DNA from: Xylogone sp. PMI_703
Taxonomy: Eukaryota > Ascomycota > Leotiomycetes
Assembly (NCBI GenBank): GCA_021399445.1
Contig: JAJTUQ010000003.1
Coordinates: forward strand, 4,402,001-4,466,000
Length of the DNA: 64,000 nucleotides
Reading direction: 5' to 3'
Shown one piece after another: positions 42,387 to 53,755 of the stretch. Under the pieces are notes generated by a model, which saw only the letters and a list, made by a program, of their open reading frames with translations, was not told the DNA's origin and ran no database searches. Numbering within the stretch: the stretch's first letter is position 1; each line of letters begins with the position of its first letter. The translations under genes and the position numbers were made by a program.

Positions 42387-44972
42387 CTAATTCATAAGAC
42401 CTGCATATGCCTCTAAACTTGCACCAACTAGGTCAACAATTCCCCAACAGCAATTCCCGTTGAAAGTTCTCGCCCATACTCGAACAATTGCCACACTTAG
42501 TTGTTTCATCATAACAATGTCATTAGTTAATTCTAGCCTACCCTCTGACGGTATCAAGAGGCCCGTATCAGCTTCATCCATTAGACATGTGATCCAGAGA
42601 AAAAGCTTATGCTCATATTTCGACAGCCCCGCCGGTCCGGACTTAGGAAGGGAGAGCAGCCATCTTGTCAGAAGAAAGGCATATTCAAGGGCACTTAGAG
42701 AGTGATGCACACTCCAGTAAAATGAGTGAGTCCTTGCCACAAAGTCGATACCAAGCCGTATCGGGATCGATAATGCATGTGCCGCATGGAGAAGGGCGGT
42801 AATGAGCCCGGGACTGCGTGTAATGGCTGGAGCACTATTCAAAGCTTGCGCAATTTGAAAGGGATCGTTGGAGATAAGAGCACGATGCGGTCCCAGATCA
42901 ACTTGCAAACGTACATACGCTTGACCAAGCAGAGCAGCCGAGGTGAATGCTATCGGGCCCGCGGGATTGCGAGGGTCGGTGCTTGATTCAGGAGTCTCTT
43001 TCCATCTGGACTTCCAACCCCGAATAACGTCCTCTAACCTGATTACATCGTTCAACTGAAGACCCTGTTTTAGGATAGGATAGAGACATAACTGATGTGC
43101 GAAATAAAGTTGCTGAAATATAGCATGCATAAGGATATGGTTACCTAGAGCAGTGGAAGACATCGCGTTTGTAAATGAATGTTCGGTTCTATTAAAAAGT
43201 GATTCAAAAGAGGTTTGAAACGATATTTTGGGGTCAGAGGTTGAGTCGTATGCTAACCGCCATTCAGATGCACTAGATGCCGCCCAAAGTTGACCAGAAC
43301 AGGGCATGTCAAGGCGGAGATCTGAGTTCAGGATCAAAGGAGGTGTATTGTACATAATACAATGTAGGTTAAGAAAACAGTAGACAACGAACTTCGTACG
43401 TCTATCGCATTCTTTTTTCACCCACAGTTCCCAATTCAATTCATCTGAATCGCTTGTGATTTGGAAAGGTGGATCAGTTTCCACAAGGCCATGCGCACGA
43501 ACCATGGAGGCAAGGGTGCCTTGAAGAGTGATGAGTTCCCGCAATATGGCTCCATCTTTCCCCCAAGTCGCGAATATTGTAAGCAGCAAAAGAGTCTGAA
43601 TCGTGTCCATTTGTCCGTCTGGTTCGATCCCAGAGCCCTCTAATATGTTCATAGAAGTTTCGGTCACTTGTTTAGGAAAAGCATGGCTAGGTGCTGAGGC
43701 TGGTGCTTTTAAATTAGCCTCTATAATGTTTAGTAAAATTGCTCGGGCTGCATAAAATAGCTCCGGGGCTCGATTATTCTCAAACCGATAATGAGAGCCA
43801 CATGCTGCAAGTGCAAGTATAAGAGCAGGGCAGCAGGTACCTATGGATAGAGTCGGAGTATGTATGAATGGGAGATGCTCGTTCAGACCATCAATGAATC
43901 CATTAAGAAAACGAGACAGGGCGTACTTAGAGGGGGGGACGAATCCCAGAGGCAGGATCTGCTTGAAATTCTGGAGCTTCCTTGCAAATGATTCATAATT
44001 TTCAGTATTAATTTTGTATATGGACTGAGGTTTAATTGTGGAATTCAAGCTTTGGATCCCGGTAGGCTGGTCATGGGACTCCGGCTGTAAGGATGGCAGA
44101 CGAGACCCAAAATTAGAGAAGGGCACTTCGTCGGCAACCAGTCGCTGTTCCGAGTGAGTTTCCGTGCTGAGTGCTTGATCTACCACATTATGTGACAGTG
44201 GTCGCGGTGAAATCATAAAAGAGTTTGTTAATAATGGCATTGGCTCGACTGAAGGTATTACGTCGGGTTCCCAGCTCTCGGATAAACCGATACTTTCAAG
44301 AAAGACGGCGAAGTCTTGCATAGGATCATCGATAGACTCAAGCTCCGTGAAAGGTACCAAATTCCCGGCGGAATTGGCGCATTTAGAACCAGTGCTCTGA
44401 CCACAAGGATGTGTCGTGGTTTCAGAGTTTCGGTTGCAAAGATAATGCGCATGAGTGGGAGATAAAAGTCCAGCCTCTTCATTAATGGCTTGGCTTGATA
44501 GATGGAGATTGTCGGTCCAAGATACCGGGCCTCGATCCTGAGCAGAGTGATTCGAGCATCCTTGTGATGGCAGCGTTGGTCGAGAAGGAGAGTGTTCTTC
44601 TTGTGAATCGACTCTCTCCACTTGAGCTACCTGATGCGATGAGTGCACGAGTCTCTTGTGGCGAGCCATAAGATCACTAGAGAAAATCAGCAACAGGCAT
44701 GCCATTAGTAAAGTGATAGTAGCCGAACAGACCTTCTTCCAAACGATTTCAAACATATGCAGCAGGAAAAGGGTTTGTCATTTGTGTCTATGCCCTGAGA
44801 TTAGCAAAAGTTTCCACCGTAACAACCGCGCATACGTACGGATTCTCAAGTGCCGCTGAAGATGTTCCAAACGCGAAAAGGAGCGCTGACAGAACTGGCA
44901 CACTGACAGCTGCCGACGACGTTGTCTGGCCCCCCGCGGCCTTCCGTGTTGTGGTGTTGATGCTGCCTCCAT
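42387..44972 (-). CDS. C2H2 zinc-finger transcription factor with fungal_trans domain (probable cluster regulator)
   Basis: Three exons, 44972-44840, 44787-44733 and 44676-42387, encode 825 residues. Two tandem C2H2 fingers are split by both introns. Finger 1 has Cys25, Cys28, His41, His45 with recognition helix RLEHLQR; finger 2 has Cys53, Cys56, His69, His74 with helix RSDLMAR. The helix residues (-1 Arg, +3 His, +6 Arg; and -1 Arg, +2 Asp, +6 Arg) are those known from Mig1/CreA/Zif268-type fingers to read GGG and GNG, giving an expected site G-N-G-G-G-G. The long C-terminal part (about 270-800) is a fungal_trans-type middle homology region. TGAGGGG occurs twice just upstream of its own ATG, suggesting autoregulation. 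Translation from the unspliced frame would lose finger 1. Confidence 0.9.
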
Positions 44973-45015
44973 GATGTGATAGATAGAAGCTGGTGTGCGA
45001 GGGAGAACAAAGATG

Positions 45016-45054
45016 TGAGGGGGCGGGCAGATGCGAGGCAACACTAGTGAGGGG
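45016..45054 (+). promoter_or_regulatory. Two TGAGGGG boxes upstream of the C2H2 regulator
   Basis: TGAGGGG at 45016-45022 and 45048-45054, 44-82 bp upstream of the regulator ATG at 44972. The sites match the prediction from the regulator's own fingers. Confidence 0.45.
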
Positions 45055-46331
45055 GCGCGAGGTGACTACTACAGTGGAAAAAGCAGTTGTGCATCCTACA
45101 GTAGTAGCACGCTTGCTTGTGAGTTGTATCTAATAATACTTGCTTCGGGCCTCTGATAGGTCTTGATCAGAATATTGTTAAGCAGAGAAAGAGCTAGGCA
45201 CAAATCGTTTACTTAATGATCGGAATCTAGTATCAAGGCGGGATCGGGAATGTGTTTGACAAACACATTCTTGTATACAGCACCACCAAACACGACGGAT
45301 ATAAAAGTAGAGAGCTGGCCAATGAATAGAGGGGTTCAAACATAAACTGAAAAAGCATATACGAGATTCCAAGCCCCTTTTTATACTGTTCAAACTTCTC
45401 GCACCTACTCGCTTCTAATTCTTTTCTTATTCGCACGTAGTACACATAGCTTCATGTAAATAGTCAGTCGCGCCCTTGTACAATCCCCTCTAGTCACTCG
45501 CATAGTGAGATCCTAGAATGATCACGGCCTGCCTAGTTAGCTGTAGTCAGGAGGTCCTTGAGTTCCATACAGCGTTTGATCTGCAAAAGCTTGGAGTGAG
45601 ATCAAGCATGTACGGGGGCCAGTGCCTGCTAAAATCAAATAGGCTTGCAATGTGCAGTTGTGAAGAAGTGATGTGCCTAGACTTATAATATAACTAAACA
45701 GATGTGCCGTGGTGTGAGGTATCAAATACATACAATGGCAACTCTTCTTGATTCATAGATCTGCACGCCTGTTTAACTTTTTAGGTTTAAATAAGTGCCT
45801 ACCATATAGTGTATGTTAGAGTCTTTCATTTTTTATATCATGCTCTTGGTATCACATTGCAGGAATTCACATTTCTAGATGGGTGCTATAATAAGACCCA
45901 GGTATCACTAATGTTGTCACCTCACTTATACGTCACCTTTCTGTATCAGCAATCTTAATCTGGGCATCCAGTATCCGCCAGACGTCTCCATTTTCGCACT
46001 CATGTTGAGCAACTTCCTGAATATGAAAGACTGGAAGTAGAAAGTAGAACAGCTGATTGAAGTAGTAGCAGAATGCATATCCAACGAAGTTCATCAAGTT
46101 CAAGTGATGTATATCCCATTTCGTGATCGACTTACGGTCTTTGAAAACATTCCTTGGCTCATTCCTGATGCTAATCGGACCCTGTGGTCGTACCGTATGT
46201 GGGAGAAAAACAATTAAATGTCTCCCCTTGTTCTCGTTAAGGTGTATATCTCATAGAAATTGTCAAATTTCTTAAAATCAACTTTTTGAATTTTGATATA
46301 AATAGTCAACTCATTGGTGGCTGAAATGCTT

Positions 46332-46338
46332 TGAGGGG
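46332..46338 (+). promoter_or_regulatory. TGAGGGG box upstream of dehalogenase-like gene
   Basis: A single TGAGGGG about 820 bp before the ATG at 47157, which is far for a fungal promoter. Weak support. Confidence 0.25.
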
Positions 46339-47156
46339 AAGAACTGGCCCAGAAAAATTTACAGTAATTGAAATAGACTTAATAGTGTTATAGCAATTCA
46401 AGCCACCATTCGCATATATAACTCTTTGCAATAGACGTTGAAAGTTAATAACTAGTTATAATGGTATGTGAGGCACATACTCTGTACCATCGTTCTGTTC
46501 CATCATAGCCATCCGAATCTACTCAAGGTTCCAAAGCTTGGGTTAAGCAGTCTTAATCACACCGTATTAGTGTAATCGTGTACTAAAACTCTCACACCGA
46601 CCATTGACCGGCTGGATATGCCACGAATAAGTATCACAGGCAATTATTGCCTCTCCATTTTAGGGGGATAACAAAGCTTGAAGGTTAAGCCTACCAAAGC
46701 TATAATAAGCCGTTGCGAAACTAGTAAATATACGGACCAGTGGGTATTACTCTTTGGAGACGTTTTGAATTTCATGATTACTGACTTTACCCAGCATATA
46801 TTTGTCAGAAACTCTCACATAACTGGTAGATCAGTTCATATCATGACTCAGAAATAAATAGTTAGTGAAGTATTCTAATCAAACTCATTGAGATATGGAT
46901 TTGTAAGTCGAATATAATGATGAATTGTTATTCGCGTGCTTACGCGCGCCGACCACTTGCGGTGCGGAACATATCCATGATCACGGAAACTAAACTACGA
47001 GTAGCCAGCAAACTGAGACAAGGTAGGGCAAACAAAACTAACAAGACTTGTGAGCACTGGAAAGCTTCTTGAGCCTATAAGTATACACTACATTAACCAC
47101 GTCTGACTAGGCCTCCTCCATTACCAAAGAACAGGTTAGAAGCAAATATCATCAAG

Positions 47157-48065
47157 ATGACTAACACAGTCCCTGAAGCTGTTTCGTCAGATTTCCCCTT
47201 CATGAAAAAAATAGTGCAAGTCTTGGGCTCTAGAATGACATACGTGGATTCTGGTAGTTCAAAGTCACTCGCAACGGTCTTTCTTCATGGCAATCCAACG
47301 TCTTCATATCTCTGGAGGAACATCATTCCATATGTTTCTAGCCAGTGTCGATGTATTGCACCCGACTTAATCGGCTTTGGTGACCCTGAAAAGGTTCAAA
47401 ATATAGAATATCGCATTTTCGACCACCAGCGGTACTTAGATGCATTTCTGGATGTGATACTCCCGACAGAAAGAATAATACTTGTTGTTCATGACTGGGG
47501 CTCTGCATTGGGTTTTGACTGGGCTCGACGACATGTAGACCGGATTGTTGGCTTAGCTTTTATGGAATTCATTCCTCCGACAGAGAACTGGAGTGAATTT
47601 CGCGAGAACTTCATTCAGACTTTCCAGAAGTTCCGAACTCCTGAAATCGGCAGAAAACTGTTGATTGATCAAAACTTGTTTATTGAGAAAGTCTTACAAG
47701 ATGGGACAATACGAACTCTTGGGCAAGAGGAGATGAACCACTACCACAAGTCTTTCTTGCGACCTGAATCACGCGAGCCAATATACAGATTCCCAAATGA
47801 ACTTCCCATTGCTGGCCAACCGGCCGATGTATGGGAAATGGCCCAGAAGTACACGGCATGGCTCCTTGCCAGCGAACTACCGAAGCTCTTCTTCTGGGTC
47901 ACTCCGGCAACATTTATTAGGGAAGAAAGAGCAAAAGAATTCATAAGACAACTGAAGAATACGAAAAGCGTCTATCTTGGGGAGGGGGTTCATTTTGTGC
48001 AAGAGGATCATCCACATGTAATTGGTCGGGGACTTGCTAGCTGGTTACCGACAAGTTCTAAATGA
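47157..48065 (+). CDS. Haloalkane-dehalogenase-like alpha/beta hydrolase
   Basis: A single exon of 302 residues, close in length to DhaA/LinB-type enzymes. HGNPTSSYLWRN supplies the halide-stabilising Asn46. The nucleophile elbow is VVHDWGSALGF with Asp113 followed by Trp114, the second halide contact. FMEFIPP holds the candidate acid Glu137 as in the HLD-II subfamily, and GEGVHFVQED carries the catalytic His279. The full catalytic pentad of haloalkane dehalogenases is therefore visible. Fungal homologues are common; some act on epoxides or esters rather than halides, but Asp-Trp plus Asn favours dehalogenase-like chemistry. No signal peptide. It is divergent from the regulator. The substrate could be a halogenated or otherwise activated intermediate of the cluster; that is inference. 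Confidence 0.88.
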   Translation: MTNTVPEAVSSDFPFMKKIVQVLGSRMTYVDSGSSKSLATVFLHGNPTSSYLWRNIIPYVSSQCRCIAPDLIGFGDPEKVQNIEYRIFDHQRYLDAFLDVILPTERIILVVHDWGSALGFDWARRHVDRIVGLAFMEFIPPTENWSEFRENFIQTFQKFRTPEIGRKLLIDQNLFIEKVLQDGTIRTLGQEEMNHYHKSFLRPESREPIYRFPNELPIAGQPADVWEMAQKYTAWLLASELPKLFFWVTPATFIREERAKEFIRQLKNTKSVYLGEGVHFVQEDHPHVIGRGLASWLPTSSK

Positions 48066-48437
48066 TGCTGACGATATTCTTTTAACTTGTGACAATTTGA
48101 GGACTATATAAGTATTTTATGTCAGCTCAGATAGCTAAGAATTATTAATAACCCTCTTAACTTTTTGTATTGATGTATTGACTTCTTAACGTGTTGTATT
48201 CTGTGAGTATTATTTATCATTTTTTTAAGCTTGCTGAATTGTTCTACCATGAAAGCAGCAATAAGCTAACTGAATCCATATAATAGTTTTAAAGTAATAA
48301 ATGTTATCTCTCAGCTGAAGATTACAAGTTCAGTAAATTAAAGCAATAAAATAAGGACATAAACTGAAAATATTTGGCTATTTCGAAACTGACTACAGAA
48401 CTACATCGAAGGCTCCGTATAAGGAAACTAACGTCTG
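48066..48437. other. Intergenic, convergent 3' flanks
   Basis: About 370 bp of AT-rich DNA; nothing seen. Confidence 0.4.
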
Positions 48438-49461
48438 CTAAATGAGGCCCTTGTTCTGCAAAACTTGCGTAAGAGTAACATCCAAATCCTCCTTCGGCAA
48501 CTCAAGGACCGCATTCCATCTTACAGGGCGTCCGCCAAAGTCACAAAATCCCCACGGCGCGTACGTGGACCCGGTAGCTGAATTATAGTATCCATTTTCC
48601 CAGTCACCCTGGGCCATGGTCAATCGACCTTTCTCGGTGAGTTCTATTGCAGAAGCTCGCGAAATATCAAGCTTCTTCCCCAACAACCTCTCTATTGCCG
48701 CAACAACTTGATTTTGCGTCAATTGAAAAGAATTGATAAAAACTTGCTGGTTTCGAGTAACCTCAAGGTGTTTAAGGACCGATGCAATAGCTCTTCCAAT
48801 AGTAGTAACATTTGTCCAATCGACTCGCCGGTCACCTGAGTCAAATACCGTGGCTTTTGACTTCTCTAACTCCCAGCCCATTAAACCTCTACCGGTATTC
48901 AGAAGCTATTAGAATACGTTAGTCTATTAATCTCTCGATTTATAAGCTCCTACAGGATATGATTCATACCCAATCAAAGAAAGGACCAGTATATATAGCC
49001 GTCCACGCGAGACCATTTACCTCTTTGCTCTTGAGGTAAGCAAGCACTTCCTTTTTACCCCCAGCAAACGCCGTAAACTTTTCAATTTCAGGCAATGAAG
49101 TATCACCACCATATTCACTCGGTAAGAAGCGTCTTACACCTGCGGTCACAGCAGCGTCGATAACTTTCTTTTGGATAGCAACATCAATTGCAGCGATTAG
49201 TAAAACTACGGCATCTTAATTTCTAAAAATAGAAACTAGCGAATCTGTAGTATAATCACTCTTGTGCACTGTAACATCTGGAGGAAAAGAAACTGAAGAG
49301 GATGGTCGAGTAACGACTGATATGTGGAATCCAAATTCTTTCAGGGATGAGAGAACATAAGGGCCCATATTTCCAGAAGCCTAAAGAGCCGTTAGATTAG
49401 GTATAGCATCGGTTATAGAACTTACCCCTAAAACAATAACATTTTTAATCGCGGGCTCCAT
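48438..49461 (-). pseudogene. NmrA/isoflavone-reductase-like protein with an in-frame stop
   Basis: Three exons, 49461-49426, 49380 to about 48971, and about 48904-48438, align to an NmrA-like NAD(P)-binding protein of about 310 residues. VIVLGASGNMGPYVL is the cofactor loop, with an intron after VLG. FLPSEYGGD, YTGPFFDW and the C-terminal LNTGRGLMGWEL region are typical of fungal isoflavone-reductase-like proteins. The frame is interrupted by TAA at 49216-49218, in SIFRN-stop-DAVVLLIAA, where relatives have N/G-Q-D (CAA or CAG). No short GT-AG intron removes it. A single C-to-T change explains it. Otherwise the sequence is well preserved, so inactivation is recent, or this is a sequence error or readthrough. 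A reductase role on an aromatic or enone intermediate is the family inference. Confidence 0.75.
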
Positions 49462-50578
49462 GCTGCTCTGATGTATCAGAATAAAAGTAACACAACCCGA
49501 CTGAATTTATGTTATAGTACTAAAGTTAGGCTTTAGGACGATGAGGTATAAATGCTCTTGCATTCTTATCATAGAATTGTTGATATCATGTTGAAAGCAG
49601 AACGGAAGATTTTCCGCTATAAAGTAATGATTATGAAATTAGATGATAAATAAATCCCTTTTGTAATAGTCTGATGATTTATAAACAGGGTCTTGCATCA
49701 CACTTAGTTACTTGGGTAAGGTCATCGGAGTCAAGGACCTTCTTGAAGCACGTCGGCGGTGATGTAAGCTAATTTACTAATCACGATTAATATAACCAGC
49801 GGCAAAGCGGATCAGTAATAGGATATTTTCCTGAGTGTAGCACTTCAATAAATAAACCAACAGGCACTTGCTTGATATCTGCTGAGAGCTAAGAAACAAG
49901 TGATTTCCAAGTGTAAAAGTATACTGCTAACCAAACACCTGCTTTTCTTATCTTGGTATGTCATAATTCGTGAAAACGAATTTGGCCTATAGATACATTG
50001 TAGTTCTTGTGATTTGCTACAGGTAAGACCCTTGTGGTCAACTCAATTGATTTCTCACTCCAAATTCTTATAGCAGCTATCTTAGAGTTAAGTGCTTAAC
50101 TTGTCTTCTGTCCTAATATACGGCTAGTACATACCCAATTCTATAATGGTAGAAGCAGATAAACACTAGGGTCGTTATATAAGCTAACAATATTAAATTC
50201 AGTCTTAATAAATCTCATGATTGCATCAGACTCAGCAGTCTGACAAAATGAAGCATGTGTATTCTAACTCATATTGAACAGATCGGGATTCAAGTTCTAT
50301 GGATGAGAAACATGTTCAAATAACGTACTTAACAAGTATTAAAGTTAAGCATGTTCTACCTTATATACAGATAGACTTAATATCCGCGCCAGAATCTATT
50401 TAAGATCTTGAGGACAATTATGTTGATCATTACAAAGAGACGTTATGATCTTTACATTATTATTTAAATGCTTAATGGCGATAAAATGCCTTTGTAAAAC
50501 GAAATAGTTTAAAATTTAAAATGTCTAAGCTAGGTATTGAAAGATTGACTAACAACTTGCCAGATCTCCAATATGAAT
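49462..50578. other. Intergenic
   Basis: About 1.1 kb, strongly AT-rich, with no supportable gene. Confidence 0.4.
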
Positions 50579-51794
50579 TTACAAACCTGGACGTACAATT
50601 ACTTGTGCCTGTGGATGTCCATCTCTGTAGGAATCCAGAGCTGCGTTGATATCATCCACATTGAGACCGTTAATAGCGCGAAATTTTGTAGGGTGTATTT
50701 TCTTGTCGACTATCCATGTTGGCAGCCTCAGCCAGAACTGCTCTGTATGCGGGTGAAGATTTTCACTCGAACAAACGATATATTTGGGTTCACAAAGCGG
50801 GCTTTGCGTTTTGATATCAGCAATTTTAGCCTCGTTTAGAGAATGTAAAGTCCGGAGCTGACTAGGCTGAGTACTAGATAGTAAGCTGCTGGCTAATTCG
50901 AATGTCCAGTTGTAGCAATCATATATATGAGTGACGCCATCCGCACCAGTAATAGAATGTACCTGCGAAACTATCGATTCTGAGTGGCGATCTATTACAT
51001 GCGTTGCCCCAAAACTTCTGAGCTCATTCTCATTCGCAAGCCCGGCAATAGCGATTATCGTGCCGATGTTCACCATCTTGGCCAGTTGTACTGCAAATTT
51101 TCCCGCGTTTGAGCCAGCTGCAATGATGACAATTTTTTCAGAACCATAGTCGAAATTAACTGCCTCTTTTGTCCATGGAGCGGGAAAGTTGAATCCAAAG
51201 TTGGTGAAAAGAGCCATAAATGATGTCACAAGGTTAATTGGGATAGTGGCTACCTCATCATCCGTAAATCCGTCAGGTGTTTTAGAGAGTGAACTAGTCT
51301 CCAGAATGGCATATTCCTGTAATCCAGCCTGGTCAGGAACAGGTGATGACAGATTCTCTTCGCCAAAAACGCGGTCTCCCACAACAAGGGAGGTTACGTT
51401 AGGGCCTACTTCTTGCACAACGCCAGCAAGGTTAGACCCAAGTATATATGGCAGCTTTTCACCGATAAATAGGCCCCAGTCACGACCGTAGGTGTCATGT
51501 GGTAAGACTATGCACATCTAGGATGTCAGTGTTCAATTCTTCCGTATTAGATCATACTTAAGTTTGAGAATTGCTCCTTCGAGCTTATCTATAACGAAGA
51601 CTCAGGGTTGTATATTACATTGTGGGCGTAATCGGCGCAAAGATATCAAATCCGTATAATGAAGATCTTGACTTACGCATTGTAGCGGTAACTTTAATTA
51701 AAACTTCACCCTCTCTTGGTACTGGGACTTCCCTTCTTCCTAAGACAACGGGATTGCCTTTTTTTTGCACAAATACTGCTTTTTGACTTGCCAT
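50579..51794 (-). CDS. MDR family oxidoreductase (trans-ER / ToxD-like)
   Basis: Two exons, 51794-51677 and 51507-50579, encode about 348 residues. The acceptor at 51508 gives TATMLLPHDTYGRDWG, matching relatives; the ATG of the open frame at 51517 is inside the intron. Domains: N-terminal GroES-like half (EGEVLIKV, GSNLAGVVQEVGPNV), then a Rossmann fold with IIAAGSNAGKFAVQLAKM and SFGATHVIDRH. The tail ends AQVIVRPGL. The family reduces activated double bonds with NADPH, either stand-alone or beside fungal polyketide synthases. It is divergent from the broken PRISE-like gene with about 520 bp between them. No TGAGGGG box was found in that gap, so it may not belong to the same regulon. Confidence 0.87.
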
Positions 51795-52317
51795 TATTGA
51801 ATTGAATATTCGAGAATTTTTCTTTGAAAGGTGTCGTACAAGAAGCTTGATGGAAATATTATTATAACAGAAACAATATTGAAATCCATAAAGTAGTAAA
51901 CATGGACATAATCTCGTTATATTTTATAACACATAAAAGTAAAGTAATATTTTATAATTACTAATAAAGATGAGTATTCATAAAGGGCCATGAGAAGTAT
52001 TAGAAATCGAGTTTTAATTGATGTTCATTAATCCATATCAAACCAAGAGATTGTAAATCGGCCATGATTATAATATTAATTGTATTACCAGTTAACTATT
52101 GTGAACTATAACAGATGAATCAAGAAGGTAGTTACTGGATCAGGAAATATATTCCTTCATGCATAACATCACTGCCTCGCTAGAAGGAAAACATGCGGAA
52201 TACAAAAGGGAGTATATGAACTAGTGTCCTAGTACTTGCCTCCTTATTTAATATAATTCCAAAGATTCCTCGTATGACATTACTACAGCTTTAAATTCTA
52301 CTAACAAACCTGCCACT
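51795..52317. other. Divergent promoter region
   Basis: About 520 bp between the MDR gene and the PRISE-like pseudogene; AT-rich, no boxes recognised. Confidence 0.4.
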
Positions 52318-53755
52318 ATGGCTAGCTATCCTCAAACTCCCTCAGCCACCGTGGTAAACAGAGGGATATACTATAGTTTACCTACTTATCCATCTAGCAT
52401 AAAGAGTTTAAAAGCTCTTGTTTTTGGTGCCAATGGGATCTCTGGCAATTATATGATACGTATTCTGTCTCAAAATCTTGCACGGTGGTCTGAGATTGTA
52501 TCAGTATCACGCCGAGCCCCCCCGACATCGCAGAGAACTGGAGAGAATGTAAACCATGTCCAGCTCGACTTGCTTCAAGATCCGAAGGTTATTGCTGATA
52601 CACTAATTTCTCAAAAGGTTCAGGCGTGAGTACTCTATAGTGAGTTTAATAGCCGTTATAAGCTCACATAGGCAGTGATTATGTCTTTTTCTTTGCATAC
52701 TTGCAGCCTACTCCTAAAGAAGGGCGAATTTGGTCAAATGCAGAGGAGATGTGGTCTCTTATTTCCTTTTTGATATAGTACACTGGCTAATATTGCTAAG
52801 GTCAACTACTCTACAATTGCCTCAATGCGCTTGAGCTGGCATCAATTCGGCCAAAGAGATTCCTCCTTCAAACCGGTGCAAAGCACTACGGTGGACACTT
52901 GGGGCCAGTCTTGCATCCTGCCTCAGAAGAGGATCCACGAATCGTTCTGGAGCCTAATTTTTATTACTTGCAGGAAGATATCTTGTATAACTACTGCGAG
53001 AGGAATAATGTTCAATGGAATGTCGTACGGCCTTCCTTTATTCTAGGTGCTGTGCAGGACGCAGCCATGAATGTGGTGTATCCGCTAGCAGTTTATGCGG
53101 CAGTACAGAAGCACAAGGGCGAGAGATTGGTATTTCCAGGTGATACCAGATCTTGGGAGAAGGATATCGGCCAATCAAGCGCAATGCTCAACAGCTATTT
53201 TTCGGAATTCGTCGTTCTGAACGTGCATGCCAGTAACGAAGCATTTAATGTAGCAGACGCCTCTCCATTTACTTAAGGTAGGTTGTGGATTGAAATGGCT
53301 AAATGGTATGATATGGAGTATACATATCCTGATGACGAAGATGCTTCCTTTCAAGAAATTACATCGCCTTATAAGCCGCCACGCGGGTAAGTTTGCTATT
53401 TCTGCATTCAAATCAGATAGTTTCTTTACCACTGATACATCTGTGTAGGTTTGGTCATCCGGTTATCACCCGATTTAAATATACCTTCACTCAATGGGCT
53501 CAGCGACCGGAAAATTATGCTGCATGGAAAGAACTAGCAAGAAACCATGCTCTGCAAGGTGATCCATTTGAGCCAGCCCAGTTGAATCGAATATTCGAAT
53601 TCCTCGATTTCGCAATACTTCCACCATATCCTTTCAACATGGGAATCACTAAGAGTAGAAAGATTAGATGGAGCGGTTTTGTCGACTCAATCGAATCGCA
53701 CCGAGAAGTTATTCAAGAACTGATATCCATGGAGATGGTGCCTCCTTTCAATTGA
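52318..53755 (+). pseudogene. PRISE-like reductase (progesterone 5-beta-reductase/iridoid-synthase family SDR), disrupted
   Basis: Clear pieces in order: ALVFGANGISGNYM (cofactor loop), an intron 52626-52675 giving QADYVFFFAYLQP, KEGRIWSNAEEM, LELASIRPKRFLLQTGAKHYG, NFYYLQEDILYNYCERNNVQWNVVRPSFILG (the family YxxxxD/E and Pro motifs), GRLWIEMAKWY, and the helical C-terminus after an intron 53393-53449. Two defects interrupt it. Near 52750-52806 there are stops and a change of frame that no GT-AG intron I tried repairs. TAA at about 53274-53276 replaces the Trp expected in SPFTWGRLW. The rest is well kept, so the loss looks recent. Intact enzymes of this family reduce enones with NADPH. Alternative explanations are sequence error or a noncanonical intron, but two independent lesions make a pseudogene likely. 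Confidence 0.75.

Larger units (their letters stand above)
44973..47156. other. Intergenic, divergent promoter of regulator and dehalogenase-like gene
   Basis: About 2.2 kb without a supportable gene; AT-rich in its centre. TGAGGGG boxes at both sides are listed separately. Confidence 0.45.

Noticed and set aside
44733..44972. Regulator annotated from the long open frame only, starting near 44756
   Set aside because: That start lies in intron and exon sequence read in the wrong frame; two small upstream exons supply finger 1 and half of finger 2.
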